Shown in pieces: positions 18,009 to 27,189 of a DNA stretch of 64,000 bases; position 1 is the stretch's first letter, and every line of letters starts with the position of its first letter. Under the pieces are notes generated by a model. The model did no database searches, was not told where the DNA came from, and saw only the letters and a list, made by a program, of their open reading frames with translations. The DNA is taken from contig NZ_JAGHZZ010000001.1 in the NCBI RefSeq assembly GCF_017745095.1, positions 310,001-374,000 of the forward strand, given 5' to 3'. The position numbers and the translations under genes were made by a program. Origin of the DNA: Sporocytophaga sp. Its GTDB lineage: Bacteria > Bacteroidota > Bacteroidia > Cytophagales > Cytophagaceae.

Positions 18009-19406
18009 ATGGCATCTATTACATTTTACGGCGGGGCAAAACAGGTTACAGGGAGCATGTATCTTCTGGAGTTGGAAGACAATTATAAAATTTTGATTGA
18101 TTGTGGAAAGGATTTAGAAAACCATGATGCAGAAATCTTTGATTTTGATCCGTCTGACCTGGATCTGGTATTATTGACTCATGCCCATTATGACCATTGT
18201 GGAAATATCCCGCTATTATTCAAAAGTGGGTATAAAGGACAGATTTTATGTTCTGCACCTACGATTGCACTTGCGGAACTTGTCTTGAAAGACTCTGCAA
18301 ATATTTTTGATAACAAAGCTCAAAAGAAGAAAAGCTTTGGTAAAGCTGCTTTTAGACATAAGATAGATAGGCAAAATGAATCCGGTTATTCAAAAGGCGA
18401 AGTAGAGAAAAGCCTGGATCGTTTTATCTCTATAAGCTTCAATTCAAAATTTGCAATCAGCGAGAGTTTATCAGTAACTCTGGTTCCTGCAGGGCATCTA
18501 CTTGGAGCTGCTTCTGCAGTTTTTGAAATTAAGGAAGCAGGGACCATTAAACGCATTGCCTTTTCTGGTGATTTGGGTAGAAAAAGTTCACCTCTTTTGA
18601 ATGATCCTTTACCTTTACCTCAGGTTGATTATCTGGTTTGCGAAAGCACTTACGGGGGCAGGGTTCACGAAGGGAAAGATATGCCTGAATCTCTTCTTGA
18701 AAAAATAATTTATGAATGTTGTGTTGAAAAGCGTGGAAGACTGATAGTCCCGGCTTTCAGTATAGGAAGGACTCAGACTTTTCTATACTTGTTAAATAAA
18801 TTAAGCAAAGAAGGAAAACTCCCTACGCTAAAAGTTTTTGCTGATAGCCCAATGGCTAAAAGAAGTACCAAAGTTTATGATGATTATCTGGATCAGCTTA
18901 ATGATGAAGCAAAAGACTTTTATAAGGTGAATAAATCACTTTTCGATTTTGACAATCTAATACAGATTGAAACAGAAAAGGAAAGTAAGTCATTGGCAAA
19001 TTTTATGGAGCCATGTATTATCATTGCTTCTTCAGGGATGATCACAGGTGGCAGAATTAAAAGCCATGTACGTAGCAATCTTAGAAATGCCTATAGCACC
19101 ATTCTCTTTATAGGTTACTGTGCTGAAGGAACTATAGGTCATAAGCTGATTAATGGAGCCAAAAGTATCAGAATGAATAAGAAAGAAATTCCTGTACATG
19201 CTAAAATCGCAAGAACAGATATCTTTAGCGGGCATGCCGATGCAGATGATTTATTAGGCTTTGTAAAGTCTCAGCAAAAAGATAAGTTGAAAAATGTATT
19301 TCTCGTCCACGGCGATCAGGGAAATATGGAAGCATTTGATAGAAAGCTTAGCAGTGAAGGATACAAAGTTGAAATTCCAGGAAAAGGTCAATCTTATATA
19401 TTGTAA
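18009..19406 (+). CDS. Metallo-beta-lactamase-fold RNA nuclease with beta-CASP domain
   Basis: CPSF73/YsdC-like ribonuclease, expected to be a zinc endonuclease (possibly also exonuclease) acting on RNA in the cytoplasm. The metal motif is H58-A-H60-Y-D62-H63, with further ligands in GHLLGAAS and SGDLGRK. The beta-CASP part carries VPAFSIGRTQ, ASSGMITGGR and the final FSGHADADDL motif. Its 465 residues fit the short bacterial form without KH domains. It stands alone with its own upstream region shared with divergent thpR. Family assignment is strong; target RNAs are unknown. Confidence 0.92.
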   Translation: MASITFYGGAKQVTGSMYLLELEDNYKILIDCGKDLENHDAEIFDFDPSDLDLVLLTHAHYDHCGNIPLLFKSGYKGQILCSAPTIALAELVLKDSANIFDNKAQKKKSFGKAAFRHKIDRQNESGYSKGEVEKSLDRFISISFNSKFAISESLSVTLVPAGHLLGAASAVFEIKEAGTIKRIAFSGDLGRKSSPLLNDPLPLPQVDYLVCESTYGGRVHEGKDMPESLLEKIIYECCVEKRGRLIVPAFSIGRTQTFLYLLNKLSKEGKLPTLKVFADSPMAKRSTKVYDDYLDQLNDEAKDFYKVNKSLFDFDNLIQIETEKESKSLANFMEPCIIIASSGMITGGRIKSHVRSNLRNAYSTILFIGYCAEGTIGHKLINGAKSIRMNKKEIPVHAKIARTDIFSGHADADDLLGFVKSQQKDKLKNVFLVHGDQGNMEAFDRKLSSEGYKVEIPGKGQSYIL

Positions 19407-19562
19407 TAAAAATTTTAAAAAGCCAGCATATTGCCGGGCCTATATAAATGAAAATTGATTCTTCCGTTTTTATCAAAAGAATCAATTATGTTTTCCCAAA
19501 GCAGCTATCAGTATTTGTAACAGCATTTTTGAGCTAAAGATTACTATAAGTTAAGTTGAAAA

Positions 19563-19856
19563 TCAATGCTGCCCATCGAGCCTGTTTAGTGCGGCATTAA
19601 GGGATTTATTCATTTCAAGAAATCTGGAAATAACACTATCCACAAATTCCTTGTCTTTCAAAAGCTTTTTAATCTCTTCATCTCCGGCAACATCCATCTC
19701 ACTTACTTTATAGGTTTGTTCATAAGACCCCTTTTCAAATTTGATGAGATATTTATTATTCCATCCGAAAATGGTAATTCTGAAATCATGGTGCGGTATC
19801 TCTGCAATTACTCTCATGTCTAATGAATAAGGATAAACTATCGCTAAATTATCCAT
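19563..19856 (-). CDS. Small hypothetical protein
   Basis: A 97-residue soluble protein with no recognised domain. The N-terminal half looks like beta strands (DFRITIFGWNNKYLIKFEKG), and the C-terminal half like one or two helices rich in Lys, Glu and Leu. No signal peptide or membrane segment. It stands alone in the gap between the nuclease and the DUF427 gene, and it has an ATG start and balanced composition, so I believe it is real. Confidence 0.6.
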   Translation of the reverse strand: MDNLAIVYPYSLDMRVIAEIPHHDFRITIFGWNNKYLIKFEKGSYEQTYKVSEMDVAGDEEIKKLLKDKEFVDSVISRFLEMNKSLNAALNRLDGQH

Positions 19857-19957
19857 TAGAGGCCATTAATAAAATTTTATCCTAAGTAAAAAGTGAATTA
19901 AATGAAAAAAACTTGCAAAAGTACCATTAAATAAGGCTGATATTCAGTGTTATGACA

Positions 19958-20290
19958 TTAGAAGAAGCTATTAAGTACATTAAGGAGCTCTAAACTGATC
20001 TTCCGATCAGACTCTTTAATTTCCACTCCTTTCCAGAATGCAATCTTATTTTTCAGCATGTAAGAGAATTCATTAGGCTCCGGATAATGCCAGGCAGCAT
20101 CTTCATTGATCTTTCCATCCACATAAATATGAAAGTAATGGGCTTTGCCTTTATAAGGGCAAACACTTCTTTTACCACTTTCAATAAAATAACATTTCTT
20201 AATAGAGTCAATAGGAAAATAATATGTTCCATCCAGTTCTTCTACATCATCAGATTTGGCGATGATTTTTCCATTCCAGATTGCTTTCAT
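19958..20290 (-). CDS. DUF427 family protein
   Basis: Small soluble protein of the DUF427 family, whose biochemical role is not established. The pattern is clear: KAIWNGKIIAKSDD at the start, a YYFPIDSI strand, the CPYKGKAHYFHIYVDG core and AAWHYPEPNE near the end. The length of 110 residues is usual. Single-gene unit in a cluster of small minus-strand genes. Confidence 0.85.
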   Translation of the reverse strand: MKAIWNGKIIAKSDDVEELDGTYYFPIDSIKKCYFIESGKRSVCPYKGKAHYFHIYVDGKINEDAAWHYPEPNEFSYMLKNKIAFWKGVEIKESDRKISLELLNVLNSFF

Positions 20291-20367
20291 TGATTATAAT
20301 TATGCTTGTATAATATTTTCAACCAGCAAGTGTTTTTTTTGTTTAAAACAGATAGAATATTGATTTT

Positions 20368-20778
20368 CTAATGCCATAATCCCGGAGGTATAATTTCAAG
20401 CACATTTCCATCGGGGTCTTCAAAATAGAAAGACTTTAGTTGTTGATTCCACTCTTTTTCATATATAATATGTATGCCTTTTTCATACATCATTTCTTTC
20501 CATAGTTCATACTCTCCTTCAGGCACTTCAAAAGCGACATGGATTTTGCCATAAGCATAATGCGGAGGCAACTCTTTTTCCTGCTTTGTAATTTCAGGAA
20601 GAAAACACAGAAGTACAGAGTTCCCTGCACGCAAGAAAAGGTGCCTGTCTTTGTGGTATCCAATTATTGGAAGCCCCAGTAAACCATTATAAAATGCTTT
20701 TGATTTTTCCAGGTCATTTACATAAAGACACGTCTCTTTTATCTGATTAAGTTTCATATCGACAGCATGGTATTTCAT
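20368..20778 (-). CDS. VOC-superfamily (glyoxalase/dioxygenase-like) protein
   Basis: Single vicinal-oxygen-chelate unit of 136 residues. Two beta-alpha-beta-beta-beta modules can be traced: ETCLYVNDLEKSKAFYNGLLG at about 13-33 and KIHVAFEVPEGEYELWKE later. The protein ends with the family signature FYFEDPDGNVLEII. A His (KIHV) and a Glu (NVLEI) are in metal-ligand positions, but the first strand has Cys-Leu where a His is common. Substrate unknown; fosfomycin-type, glyoxalase-type and dioxygenase-type members look alike at this level. A start at the inner Met8 (20757) is possible. Confidence 0.82.
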   Translation of the reverse strand: MKYHAVDMKLNQIKETCLYVNDLEKSKAFYNGLLGLPIIGYHKDRHLFLRAGNSVLLCFLPEITKQEKELPPHYAYGKIHVAFEVPEGEYELWKEMMYEKGIHIIYEKEWNQQLKSFYFEDPDGNVLEIIPPGLWH

Positions 20779-20843
20779 AATATAAACTAATTGGTGTTAA
20801 AGATTGGTTTAAAAGTATATTGGAATAGTAAAGACGGGATTAT

Positions 20844-22367
20844 ATGAATACAGACTCAATCTGGAAAGAAGAAAGTGGTCAATGTCCGGTTTTCCCTCCC
20901 CTTGCGAAGGATATAGAGACAGAAGTGCTGATCATTGGAGGTGGAATAACAGGGCTTACACTAGCTACGCTCCTTAACGATGCCGGAATACATTCAGTAC
21001 TTGCTGAGGCAAGTCATATTGGGAACGGGACCACCGGGTTGTCCAGTTGCCACCTGACTACTCAAATCGATACTCAATACAGCAAGGTATACTCAGATTT
21101 TGGAGAAGAAATAGCAGCAATGGTTGCAAGAAGTCGGGTCGAAGGGATAGATTTTATTGAGCAACTTATAACTAGGAAGAATATCGATTGTGACTTCAAA
21201 AGGGTGGTTGGGTATCAATATGCAGACAAATCCGAACAAATTGCTGATCTGGAGGCCGAGTACAGATATGCTGGTTACATAGATCTGCCTGTAGAGCTTA
21301 CTGAAAACTTAGATTTACCTTTTCCGATTAGTAAAGCGCTGAAATTCGATAATCAGGCAGTTTTTAATGCACAGGCATTTATTAATGGTCTGGCGGAAGA
21401 TCTTGTAAACAGTAAATGCAAAATCTTTGAAAATACAAGGGTTACAGATATCAGAGAAGATAGAGGAATATTTACTGTGACAGCTAATGGATCAAGTATA
21501 AGGGCTTTAAAAGTTGTGATGGCAACTCATATCCCGTTATTCTTTAATGTATTGCAGACACTTGCATTTCCTTATATAAGTTATGTTATAGCTGCTACAA
21601 TAGAAGGTGATACTCCTGAAAATTTATACTGGGATATGGATGAACCATATCATTATATCAGAAGCACTGAATTCAATGGTAAAAAATATCTTATAGTCGG
21701 AGGAGCAGATCATAAAGTTGGTCATGAGGAGGAAACATTAAAAAGGTTTGAAGAGCTTGAATCTTATGCTCGTAAAAAGTTTAATGTCAAATCAGTAGAT
21801 TTCAGATGGTCTGCAGAATTTTATGAATCTGCTGACGGACTACCTTTTATTGGAGAAAGTCCATTTTCAAAAAATCTATATGTAGCAACCGGATTTGCAG
21901 GAGATGGCTTGGTCTATGGTCCATTGGCAGCTCTTATAATAAATGATTTGATTCAGGGCAAAACAAATAAGAATTATGATGCTTATGATTCTACAAGAAT
22001 CACCATTGCTGCTTCTATGGCTGATTTCTTTAAAGAGAATATTGATAACGCTCGTTCATTTGTTGCTGATAAGTTTGGTAATGTTTCTGAAGAAACTCCC
22101 GATCAGCTTGAGCCGGGAGAGGGCAAAGTTCTGAATCTGAATGGGGAGAAGGTTGCCGTAGCTAAGGATGCACATGGAGAAATTCATGCAGTTTCACCTG
22201 TATGCACTCATTTGAAATGCAATGTCCATTACAATAATGCCGAGCAAACCTGGGATTGCCCTTGTCATGGAAGTAGATTTTCTATAGATGGCTCAGTGGT
22301 ATATGGCCCGGCAGTTGATCCTTTGGAGAAAAAGGAAATCATACCGGTTTCTGAAAACAAGAAATAA
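20844..22367 (+). CDS. FAD-dependent oxidoreductase with C-terminal Rieske domain
   Basis: Cytoplasmic flavoprotein of the DAO (glycine-oxidase-like) family joined to a Rieske [2Fe-2S] domain, as in Bacillus YhfW. The FAD-binding VLIIGGGITGLTLA lies at about residues 30-44, and ATGFAGDGLVYGP in the C-terminal part of the DAO domain. The Rieske ligands are C454-T-H456 and C472-P-C474-H475. No signal peptide. The natural substrate of this family is not known; the fusion suggests that electrons from the flavin leave through the iron-sulfur centre. It is divergent from the VOC gene, with 65 nt between starts. Confidence 0.9.
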   Translation: MNTDSIWKEESGQCPVFPPLAKDIETEVLIIGGGITGLTLATLLNDAGIHSVLAEASHIGNGTTGLSSCHLTTQIDTQYSKVYSDFGEEIAAMVARSRVEGIDFIEQLITRKNIDCDFKRVVGYQYADKSEQIADLEAEYRYAGYIDLPVELTENLDLPFPISKALKFDNQAVFNAQAFINGLAEDLVNSKCKIFENTRVTDIREDRGIFTVTANGSSIRALKVVMATHIPLFFNVLQTLAFPYISYVIAATIEGDTPENLYWDMDEPYHYIRSTEFNGKKYLIVGGADHKVGHEEETLKRFEELESYARKKFNVKSVDFRWSAEFYESADGLPFIGESPFSKNLYVATGFAGDGLVYGPLAALIINDLIQGKTNKNYDAYDSTRITIAASMADFFKENIDNARSFVADKFGNVSEETPDQLEPGEGKVLNLNGEKVAVAKDAHGEIHAVSPVCTHLKCNVHYNNAEQTWDCPCHGSRFSIDGSVVYGPAVDPLEKKEIIPVSENKK

Positions 22368-22381
22368 TGTGGTGGGGTAAG

Positions 22382-22422
22382 TCAGGGAATCGGTGCAAAG
22401 CTTTTTGTATACCATTCCCTGA
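22382..22422 (+). other. Hairpin between the FAD-Rieske and phosphoesterase genes
   Basis: TCAGGGAAT (22382-22390) pairs with ATTCCCTGA (22414-22422), with GGT/ACC pairing further inside. The following bases are not a T run, so it could be a weak or Rho-independent-like stop, or an mRNA stability element. Confidence 0.4.
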
Positions 22423-22450
22423 TACTTAATTATGGTTTTAATAATTCGAC

Positions 22451-23626
22451 ATGACCTGGATAATTGTTATTATAAGCCTTTTGATTTTTTCCTCCGTTTT
22501 TGTTTATATACTTACAATAGAATATAGAAAGCGGCCATATATCCAATTGAAGCATCATGGTTGGAAGAAAAATTTTCCTGAAAGTATAAAGCCTCCTTTT
22601 TATTCATTGTTTCTGATTGGTGATGCTGGCGCTCCATCGGTTTTACATCCTGATCCAACTTTAACTTTATTGAAAAGAAAGTTGGAAGAAGCAGGTGATG
22701 CCTCTGGTGTGTTTTTTCTGGGAGATAATATATACCCCACCGGCTTACCTGAGAGTAGTGACAAAGGCTTTACGCTTGCAGAAAAAAGATTACTGGCTCA
22801 ATTGCATGTTGTTGAGCATCACAATGGACTAAAAGTATTCATTTCAGGGAATCATGACTGGAAGAAAGGTAAAAAAGGGGGATTTCAAACCATGATGAGA
22901 CAACAGGAATACATTGAAGATTTTCTTAAAAGTAAAGAAGTTTATCTGCCTCGAAATGGATGTCCCGGTCCTTATGAAATATCAATCAATGAGAAGCTAA
23001 CTTTTATTGTACTTAATACTCAATGGTGGGTTCATGGAGGGCATAAACCTCTTGGGAAAAGTGAAGGTTGTGTGGTTGATAATGAACATGAGTTTTTTCT
23101 TCTACTGGAAGAGCTTCTTATTAAGAACAGTTCGAAAAGGATTGTGATATTAGGGCATCATCCACTTTATAGCTTTGCAGTTCACGGAGGCCGTTTCACT
23201 ATGAAACAGCATCTTTTTCCCCTTACAGATGCAAATAAAAAATTGTACGTACCATTGCCCATTGCAGGATCATTATATCCTATTTACCGAAGATATATTG
23301 GTTCTAAAGAGGATATGTCACATCCTCTATATAAACGTTTACGGAGAAGGTTGATTGATATCTTTAAGAAATACGATAACCTTATTTATGCAGCAGGACA
23401 TGATCACAATCTGCAGTATATTTATAAAAATAATCAACACTTTATCGTAAGCGGCGCTGGAAGCAAGTTGAAGTATGTTCAGAAGACCTCTAGTGCTATC
23501 TTTACCCATGCTCACAAAGGTTTTTTTAAACTTTCATTTTATGAGAATGAGACATGGCTGGAGGTTTTTGAGCCTCATAAAAAAATGGAAAGCGGTCTTT
23601 TGGCATTCAGAAAAAAAATGTTTTGA
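22451..23626 (+). CDS. Membrane-anchored calcineurin-like metallophosphoesterase
   Basis: Two-metal phosphoesterase held by one N-terminal transmembrane helix (residues 2-22). The five family motifs are present: GDAG (about 58), FFLGDNIY (about 90), SGNHDW (about 134), LGHHPLY (about 236) and AAGHDHN (about 316). The domain order is that of the eukaryote-like purple/tartrate-resistant and related phosphatases. Substrate not known. Its stop is 7 nt from the stop of the convergent lipid kinase gene. Confidence 0.88.
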   Translation: MTWIIVIISLLIFSSVFVYILTIEYRKRPYIQLKHHGWKKNFPESIKPPFYSLFLIGDAGAPSVLHPDPTLTLLKRKLEEAGDASGVFFLGDNIYPTGLPESSDKGFTLAEKRLLAQLHVVEHHNGLKVFISGNHDWKKGKKGGFQTMMRQQEYIEDFLKSKEVYLPRNGCPGPYEISINEKLTFIVLNTQWWVHGGHKPLGKSEGCVVDNEHEFFLLLEELLIKNSSKRIVILGHHPLYSFAVHGGRFTMKQHLFPLTDANKKLYVPLPIAGSLYPIYRRYIGSKEDMSHPLYKRLRRRLIDIFKKYDNLIYAAGHDHNLQYIYKNNQHFIVSGAGSKLKYVQKTSSAIFTHAHKGFFKLSFYENETWLEVFEPHKKMESGLLAFRKKMF

Positions 23627-23632
23627 TGCAAA

Positions 23633-24526
23633 TTAACCACTAGACTTGGGAAGTATTACTTTGAGACTTTTAGGTAAAATTTCTACTTCCAGTTTTTTGG
23701 TTCTTTCTGCTACAGGTTCGCCATCTATGTGAAAAAATTCTTTCCATGAATTGCTGATCGTTGCCTTCTTTAATCTTAGTATCTTAAAATATTTTGATTT
23801 GGATATTGTGTTACTGATCAACCGAAACAAAATCACAGGGGCGAAGATTTTAGGGAAGGGCTTGATAATACTGATTTCGAAGTAGCCATCATTAATAACA
23901 CCAATTGGGTTTATTGTAATATTTGTTCCGAATTTATTGGCATTTGAAAGCACCATCATAAATGCTTTTCCCTTTTTTCTCAGCTCTGGAGAACTGATTT
24001 TATAGGCAAAGAATTTGTATGAAAAAAACTCCTTCAATGCATACCAAAAATAACTGATTTTTCCCCTGAAACTGCTTTCTGCAAACCTATGCACCACTCT
24101 GGCATTAAATCCAAGATCACTCAGGTGAAAACAGTTTTTCCCATTGATCTTTAAAGTGTCAATTTTTTTGGTGTGAAAATTTTGAACAATATCCAGTGCT
24201 TCCTCAAAATTAATGGGGATATTCAAGTCTTTGGCTAATCCATTAGCAGAGCCAGCAGGAATAATACCTAGCGCAGTCTCAGAATTTAGCAGCAAGTTTC
24301 CAACCAGATTCACTGTTCCATCTCCTCCCACTGCAATGATAGCTTCTGGCTTTAGTTGATCCATAAGTTTCAGAATTTCATCCTTGTCATTATTTCCTGT
24401 TGTTTCATACACATGAGGAAATAATGACCTGCCAGTACAGCATTGTTTTATTTCTGTAGTTATTTCAAACTTATTTTTACCTCCAGCATGAGGATTGATC
24501 ACAAACAGCAAGTTGCTATGCTCCAT
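23633..24526 (-). CDS. Diacylglycerol/YegS-BmrU-type lipid kinase
   Basis: ATP-dependent lipid kinase of the DagK/YegS family; 297 residues is the usual length. NPHAGG (11-16) and the nucleotide-binding GGDGTVN (67-73) are followed by IPAGSANGLAKDL, all hallmarks of the family. The C-terminal beta-sandwich ends with FFHIDGEPV. Likely substrates are diacylglycerol, sphingoid bases or phosphatidylglycerol; the sequence does not decide. It lies 116 nt after the rRNA methyltransferase gene on the same strand and may share its transcript. Confidence 0.9.
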   Translation of the reverse strand: MEHSNLLFVINPHAGGKNKFEITTEIKQCCTGRSLFPHVYETTGNNDKDEILKLMDQLKPEAIIAVGGDGTVNLVGNLLLNSETALGIIPAGSANGLAKDLNIPINFEEALDIVQNFHTKKIDTLKINGKNCFHLSDLGFNARVVHRFAESSFRGKISYFWYALKEFFSYKFFAYKISSPELRKKGKAFMMVLSNANKFGTNITINPIGVINDGYFEISIIKPFPKIFAPVILFRLISNTISKSKYFKILRLKKATISNSWKEFFHIDGEPVAERTKKLEVEILPKSLKVILPKSSG

Positions 24527-24642
24527 ACGCAGTTCTCCTTTTCAGCTATCAAGAATGGTTTAGCAGGAATAACCTTTAATAATTAAATAGAAAAAAGCGG
24601 CTATCCCGAAGCTATCAACCCTTCAAGTACTGAATTAAAAAA

Positions 24643-25845
24643 TTAACTTACCGGAGCGTCGGATTGTTGCGGGGCAATTCTTTTGCTGCCGCTATAGAGT
24701 TCATATTCAAGTAGTCTGGCATCAATAGTGCCATTGTAAAACTCTATCCGGCGTTTCGTTTTAAGACCTATACTTTTTGCAAGTTCAAGGTTTCCTGTAA
24801 ACACATATCCAAGGTAGCCAGTGCATTTTTTCTTAAAAAAGTCACCGATTGCTGCATAGATTTCTTCCAGATCTTTATCTACTCCCAATCTTTCTCCATA
24901 TTCCGGATTTATCATCACCACACCTTCACCTTCGGGTACTTTTGTATCTCTGAAATCACACACACGGAATTCAATGAGGTGGTCAACTCCAGCGGTAGCA
25001 GCATTATTTTTTGCGGCATCTATAGCAAGAGGGTCCAGATCCGTCGCTATTACGCGAGCAGGCATTTTTCTAAGTATTGCAGTTTTTATCTCTTCCTTCG
25101 CTTTGTCATAATAAGACATTTCAAAATCATTCAGATGCATAAAACAATAATTGCTTCTGAAAAGACCAGGATATCTGTTTAATGCAGTCAGGCAGGCTTG
25201 TATCGCCAGCGTACCACTTCCACACATTGGATTGATAAATGTAGACTTTCTATCCCATCTGCTGGCATAAATCAGAGCAGAGGCAAGGCTTTCCTGGACC
25301 GGAGCTTTAAAAGGCTTTTTTCTATATCCATGTTTGGCAATAGTTTCTCCGCTTGTATCAATGTAAAGAGAGGCCTCATCATTTTTCCAGTGCAGGTATA
25401 TTACTACTTTATTTTTTTCTGGTCCAGAATCCGGACGTTTTTTAAACAAGGAAGTAAATCTGTCTGCAATGGCATCTTTAACCTTATAAGAACCGAAACG
25501 AGAATCAGTGATTGTCTCATTCTCAACATTTGCAACTATGGTAAAGTAGCTTTCTGTAGAAAAATACTTTTCCCAGGCAAAGTCTTTTGTAGAAGAATAT
25601 AACTGATCAGGATGAGTACAACGAAAAGTTTTTAAATGGAACAGCACTTTATGTGCAGTTCTTAGAACAAGGTTTAAGCGTATACAATCAATAAGAGTAC
25701 CTCTTGTTGAAATACCTGTTTGCATCTCACTTTCAATCGTATGTCCTGCCGCAGTGATTTCCTCTGCCAGATATTTACCTATTCTTTTGGGGCATGTTAC
25801 AAGAATGGTAGAATCCTGTTGGAAAATATTTTCAGTCCCTTTCAC
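24643..25845 (-). CDS. THUMP-domain RlmL/YpsC-like RNA methyltransferase
   Basis: Class I SAM-dependent methyltransferase that probably makes N2-methylguanosine in 23S rRNA. An N-terminal THUMP region (about 50-165) is followed by the linker KHGYRKKPFKAPVQESLAS. Then come the SAM motif NPMCGSGTLAIQA (205-217), ATDLDPLAI (267-275) and the catalytic motif. The latter reads N313-P-E-Y-G-E-R, whereas this family normally has NPPYG, so the second Pro is replaced by Glu. The 400 residues match the single-domain form. It faces the acyl-CoA-binding-protein gene divergently across a 244-nt gap. Confidence 0.88.
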   Translation of the reverse strand: MKGTENIFQQDSTILVTCPKRIGKYLAEEITAAGHTIESEMQTGISTRGTLIDCIRLNLVLRTAHKVLFHLKTFRCTHPDQLYSSTKDFAWEKYFSTESYFTIVANVENETITDSRFGSYKVKDAIADRFTSLFKKRPDSGPEKNKVVIYLHWKNDEASLYIDTSGETIAKHGYRKKPFKAPVQESLASALIYASRWDRKSTFINPMCGSGTLAIQACLTALNRYPGLFRSNYCFMHLNDFEMSYYDKAKEEIKTAILRKMPARVIATDLDPLAIDAAKNNAATAGVDHLIEFRVCDFRDTKVPEGEGVVMINPEYGERLGVDKDLEEIYAAIGDFFKKKCTGYLGYVFTGNLELAKSIGLKTKRRIEFYNGTIDARLLEYELYSGSKRIAPQQSDAPVS

Positions 25846-26089
25846 TTAATTTTTTATTCAAAAATAGAGGGAATAATTTTAATTGGAGGGATTTTAAATA
25901 AGAAATTTATACAAGTTAGTACTGTTTGAAAAATTTGAGATCACAATTCGGAAAACCTATTTGTAAAGATTTTGATATTTTTTTTCTTAATCAATAACTA
26001 TTAAGGGATAAATCAGTTAATGCAGAATTATTGGGGAGAAATTTGAGAATGATTTTTGAAAGAGTAATAATTGAAAAATTTTTTAAGTC

Positions 26090-26347
26090 ATGGATATAAA
26101 AGCAGAATTTGAAGAAGCAGTTAAGCAATCACGATTGCTGCCTGCACAGTCTAATGAAAACCTCTTAAAGCTTTATGGGTTGTTCAAGCAGGCTACTGAA
26201 GGAGATGTAAATGTTGAAAAGCCCACCAATTTTTTTGATTTGGCAGGCATTGCCAAATACAATACCTGGAGCGATCTAAAGGGTATGAGTATGGATGAGG
26301 CCAAGCAAAAATATATTGCAGTAGTAAAGGATCTTTCAGGAAAGTAA
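26090..26347 (+). CDS. Acyl-CoA-binding protein (ACBP)
   Basis: Small cytosolic four-helix protein that binds long-chain acyl-CoA esters. The 85 residues match the family from end to end: LLKLYGLFKQATEGDVN (about 26-42), then FDLAGIAKYNTWSDLKGMS and AKQKYIAVV. The Tyr and Lys residues that contact CoA in known ACBPs are in place. ACBP is common in eukaryotes and patchy in bacteria. It ends 1 nt before a CheY-like receiver gene, so the two are co-transcribed and probably translationally coupled, which is an unusual pairing. Confidence 0.93.
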   Translation: MDIKAEFEEAVKQSRLLPAQSNENLLKLYGLFKQATEGDVNVEKPTNFFDLAGIAKYNTWSDLKGMSMDEAKQKYIAVVKDLSGK

Positions 26348-26348
26348 A

Positions 26349-26762
26349 ATGGATTCATTAACTGATTCAATGGTAAAATTCAAAAATGTTTTATTGGTAG
26401 ATGATGATTATGTAAGCAATTTTATTGCAGATCATCTTCTTACAAAGCTTGACCTTTGTGAAAATCTTACATTTTGCAGAAATGGAGATGAGGCCCTTAA
26501 ATATTTGAAATCCGCAGGTGATGATTTCCCTGAAGTCATTTTTCTTGATATAAATATGCCGGTAATGGACGGTTTCGAATTTATTGAAACGTTTCAAAGA
26601 CTAAATCTCGATAAGAAGAAAACAAGAATAATAATTTATACATCTTCATTCAGCCCTAAAGACCTTGAAGTATTAAAAAATATTGGCTTTAATGATTTTA
26701 TCATCAAGCCTTTAACCGAAGAAAAATTAATGAATGTGTTAAAACTTTTTAGTACAAACTAG
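26349..26762 (+). CDS. Single-domain response regulator (CheY-like), first copy
   Basis: Receiver domain without an output domain. The acidic pocket is D18-D19 (VDDD), the phosphorylation site D67 (FLDINMP), the switch Thr lies in IIYTSSF, and the conserved Lys in FIIKPLTEEKL. It should be phosphorylated by a histidine kinase encoded elsewhere, because no kinase is in the window. It follows the ACBP gene by 1 nt. Two paralogs follow at 26795 and 27877. Confidence 0.92.
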   Translation: MDSLTDSMVKFKNVLLVDDDYVSNFIADHLLTKLDLCENLTFCRNGDEALKYLKSAGDDFPEVIFLDINMPVMDGFEFIETFQRLNLDKKKTRIIIYTSSFSPKDLEVLKNIGFNDFIIKPLTEEKLMNVLKLFSTN

Positions 26763-26794
26763 GTTAATTTTTTAGAAATTGACCTAGAACTAAG

Positions 26795-27187
26795 ATGCCC
26801 TACTTTAACACAATTCTGCTTGTTGATGATGATTTTGTCAACAACTTTATAACAGAAAGAACTCTAAGACGATCCAATATCGCCCGGGAAATTAAAACTG
26901 TACGGAATGGAGAAGAAGCTCTGACTTTTTTGACGGAGCAGATTAACCGCTGTCCGGAATTAATAATCCTGGATGTGAATATGCCCGAAATGAATGGGAT
27001 CGATTTTCTTAAGAATTTTAAGAAAATGGTTTTGGAAAAGAATATTAAAGTAGTTTTACTAACCAGCGTCATTAGTCCCGGTCAGGAGTCTTCAATTTCA
27101 CGACTCGGATTTGAAGATATTATGATAAAGCCATTTACAGAAGAGAAATTGCTCAAAATTCTTAAGAAAGATTTAATTGCGAGATAG
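26795..27187 (+). CDS. Single-domain response regulator (CheY-like), second copy
   Basis: Stand-alone receiver of 130 residues: VDDD at 10-13, phosphorylation site D60 (ILDVNMP), Thr in VLLTSV and Lys in IMIKPFTEEKL. It lies 32 nt after the first copy on the same strand and is followed at once by a strong terminator, so ACBP and the first two receivers form one operon. Confidence 0.92.
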   Translation: MPYFNTILLVDDDFVNNFITERTLRRSNIAREIKTVRNGEEALTFLTEQINRCPELIILDVNMPEMNGIDFLKNFKKMVLEKNIKVVLLTSVISPGQESSISRLGFEDIMIKPFTEEKLLKILKKDLIAR

Positions 27188-27189
27188 AT

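Noticed and set aside
19952-19993. A 13-codon frame (MTLEEAIKYIKEL) on the plus strand, antisense to the end of the DUF427 gene
   Set aside because: It looks like natural protein sequence, but it is very short, has no ribosome site and lies fully antisense to a clear gene. Probably chance.
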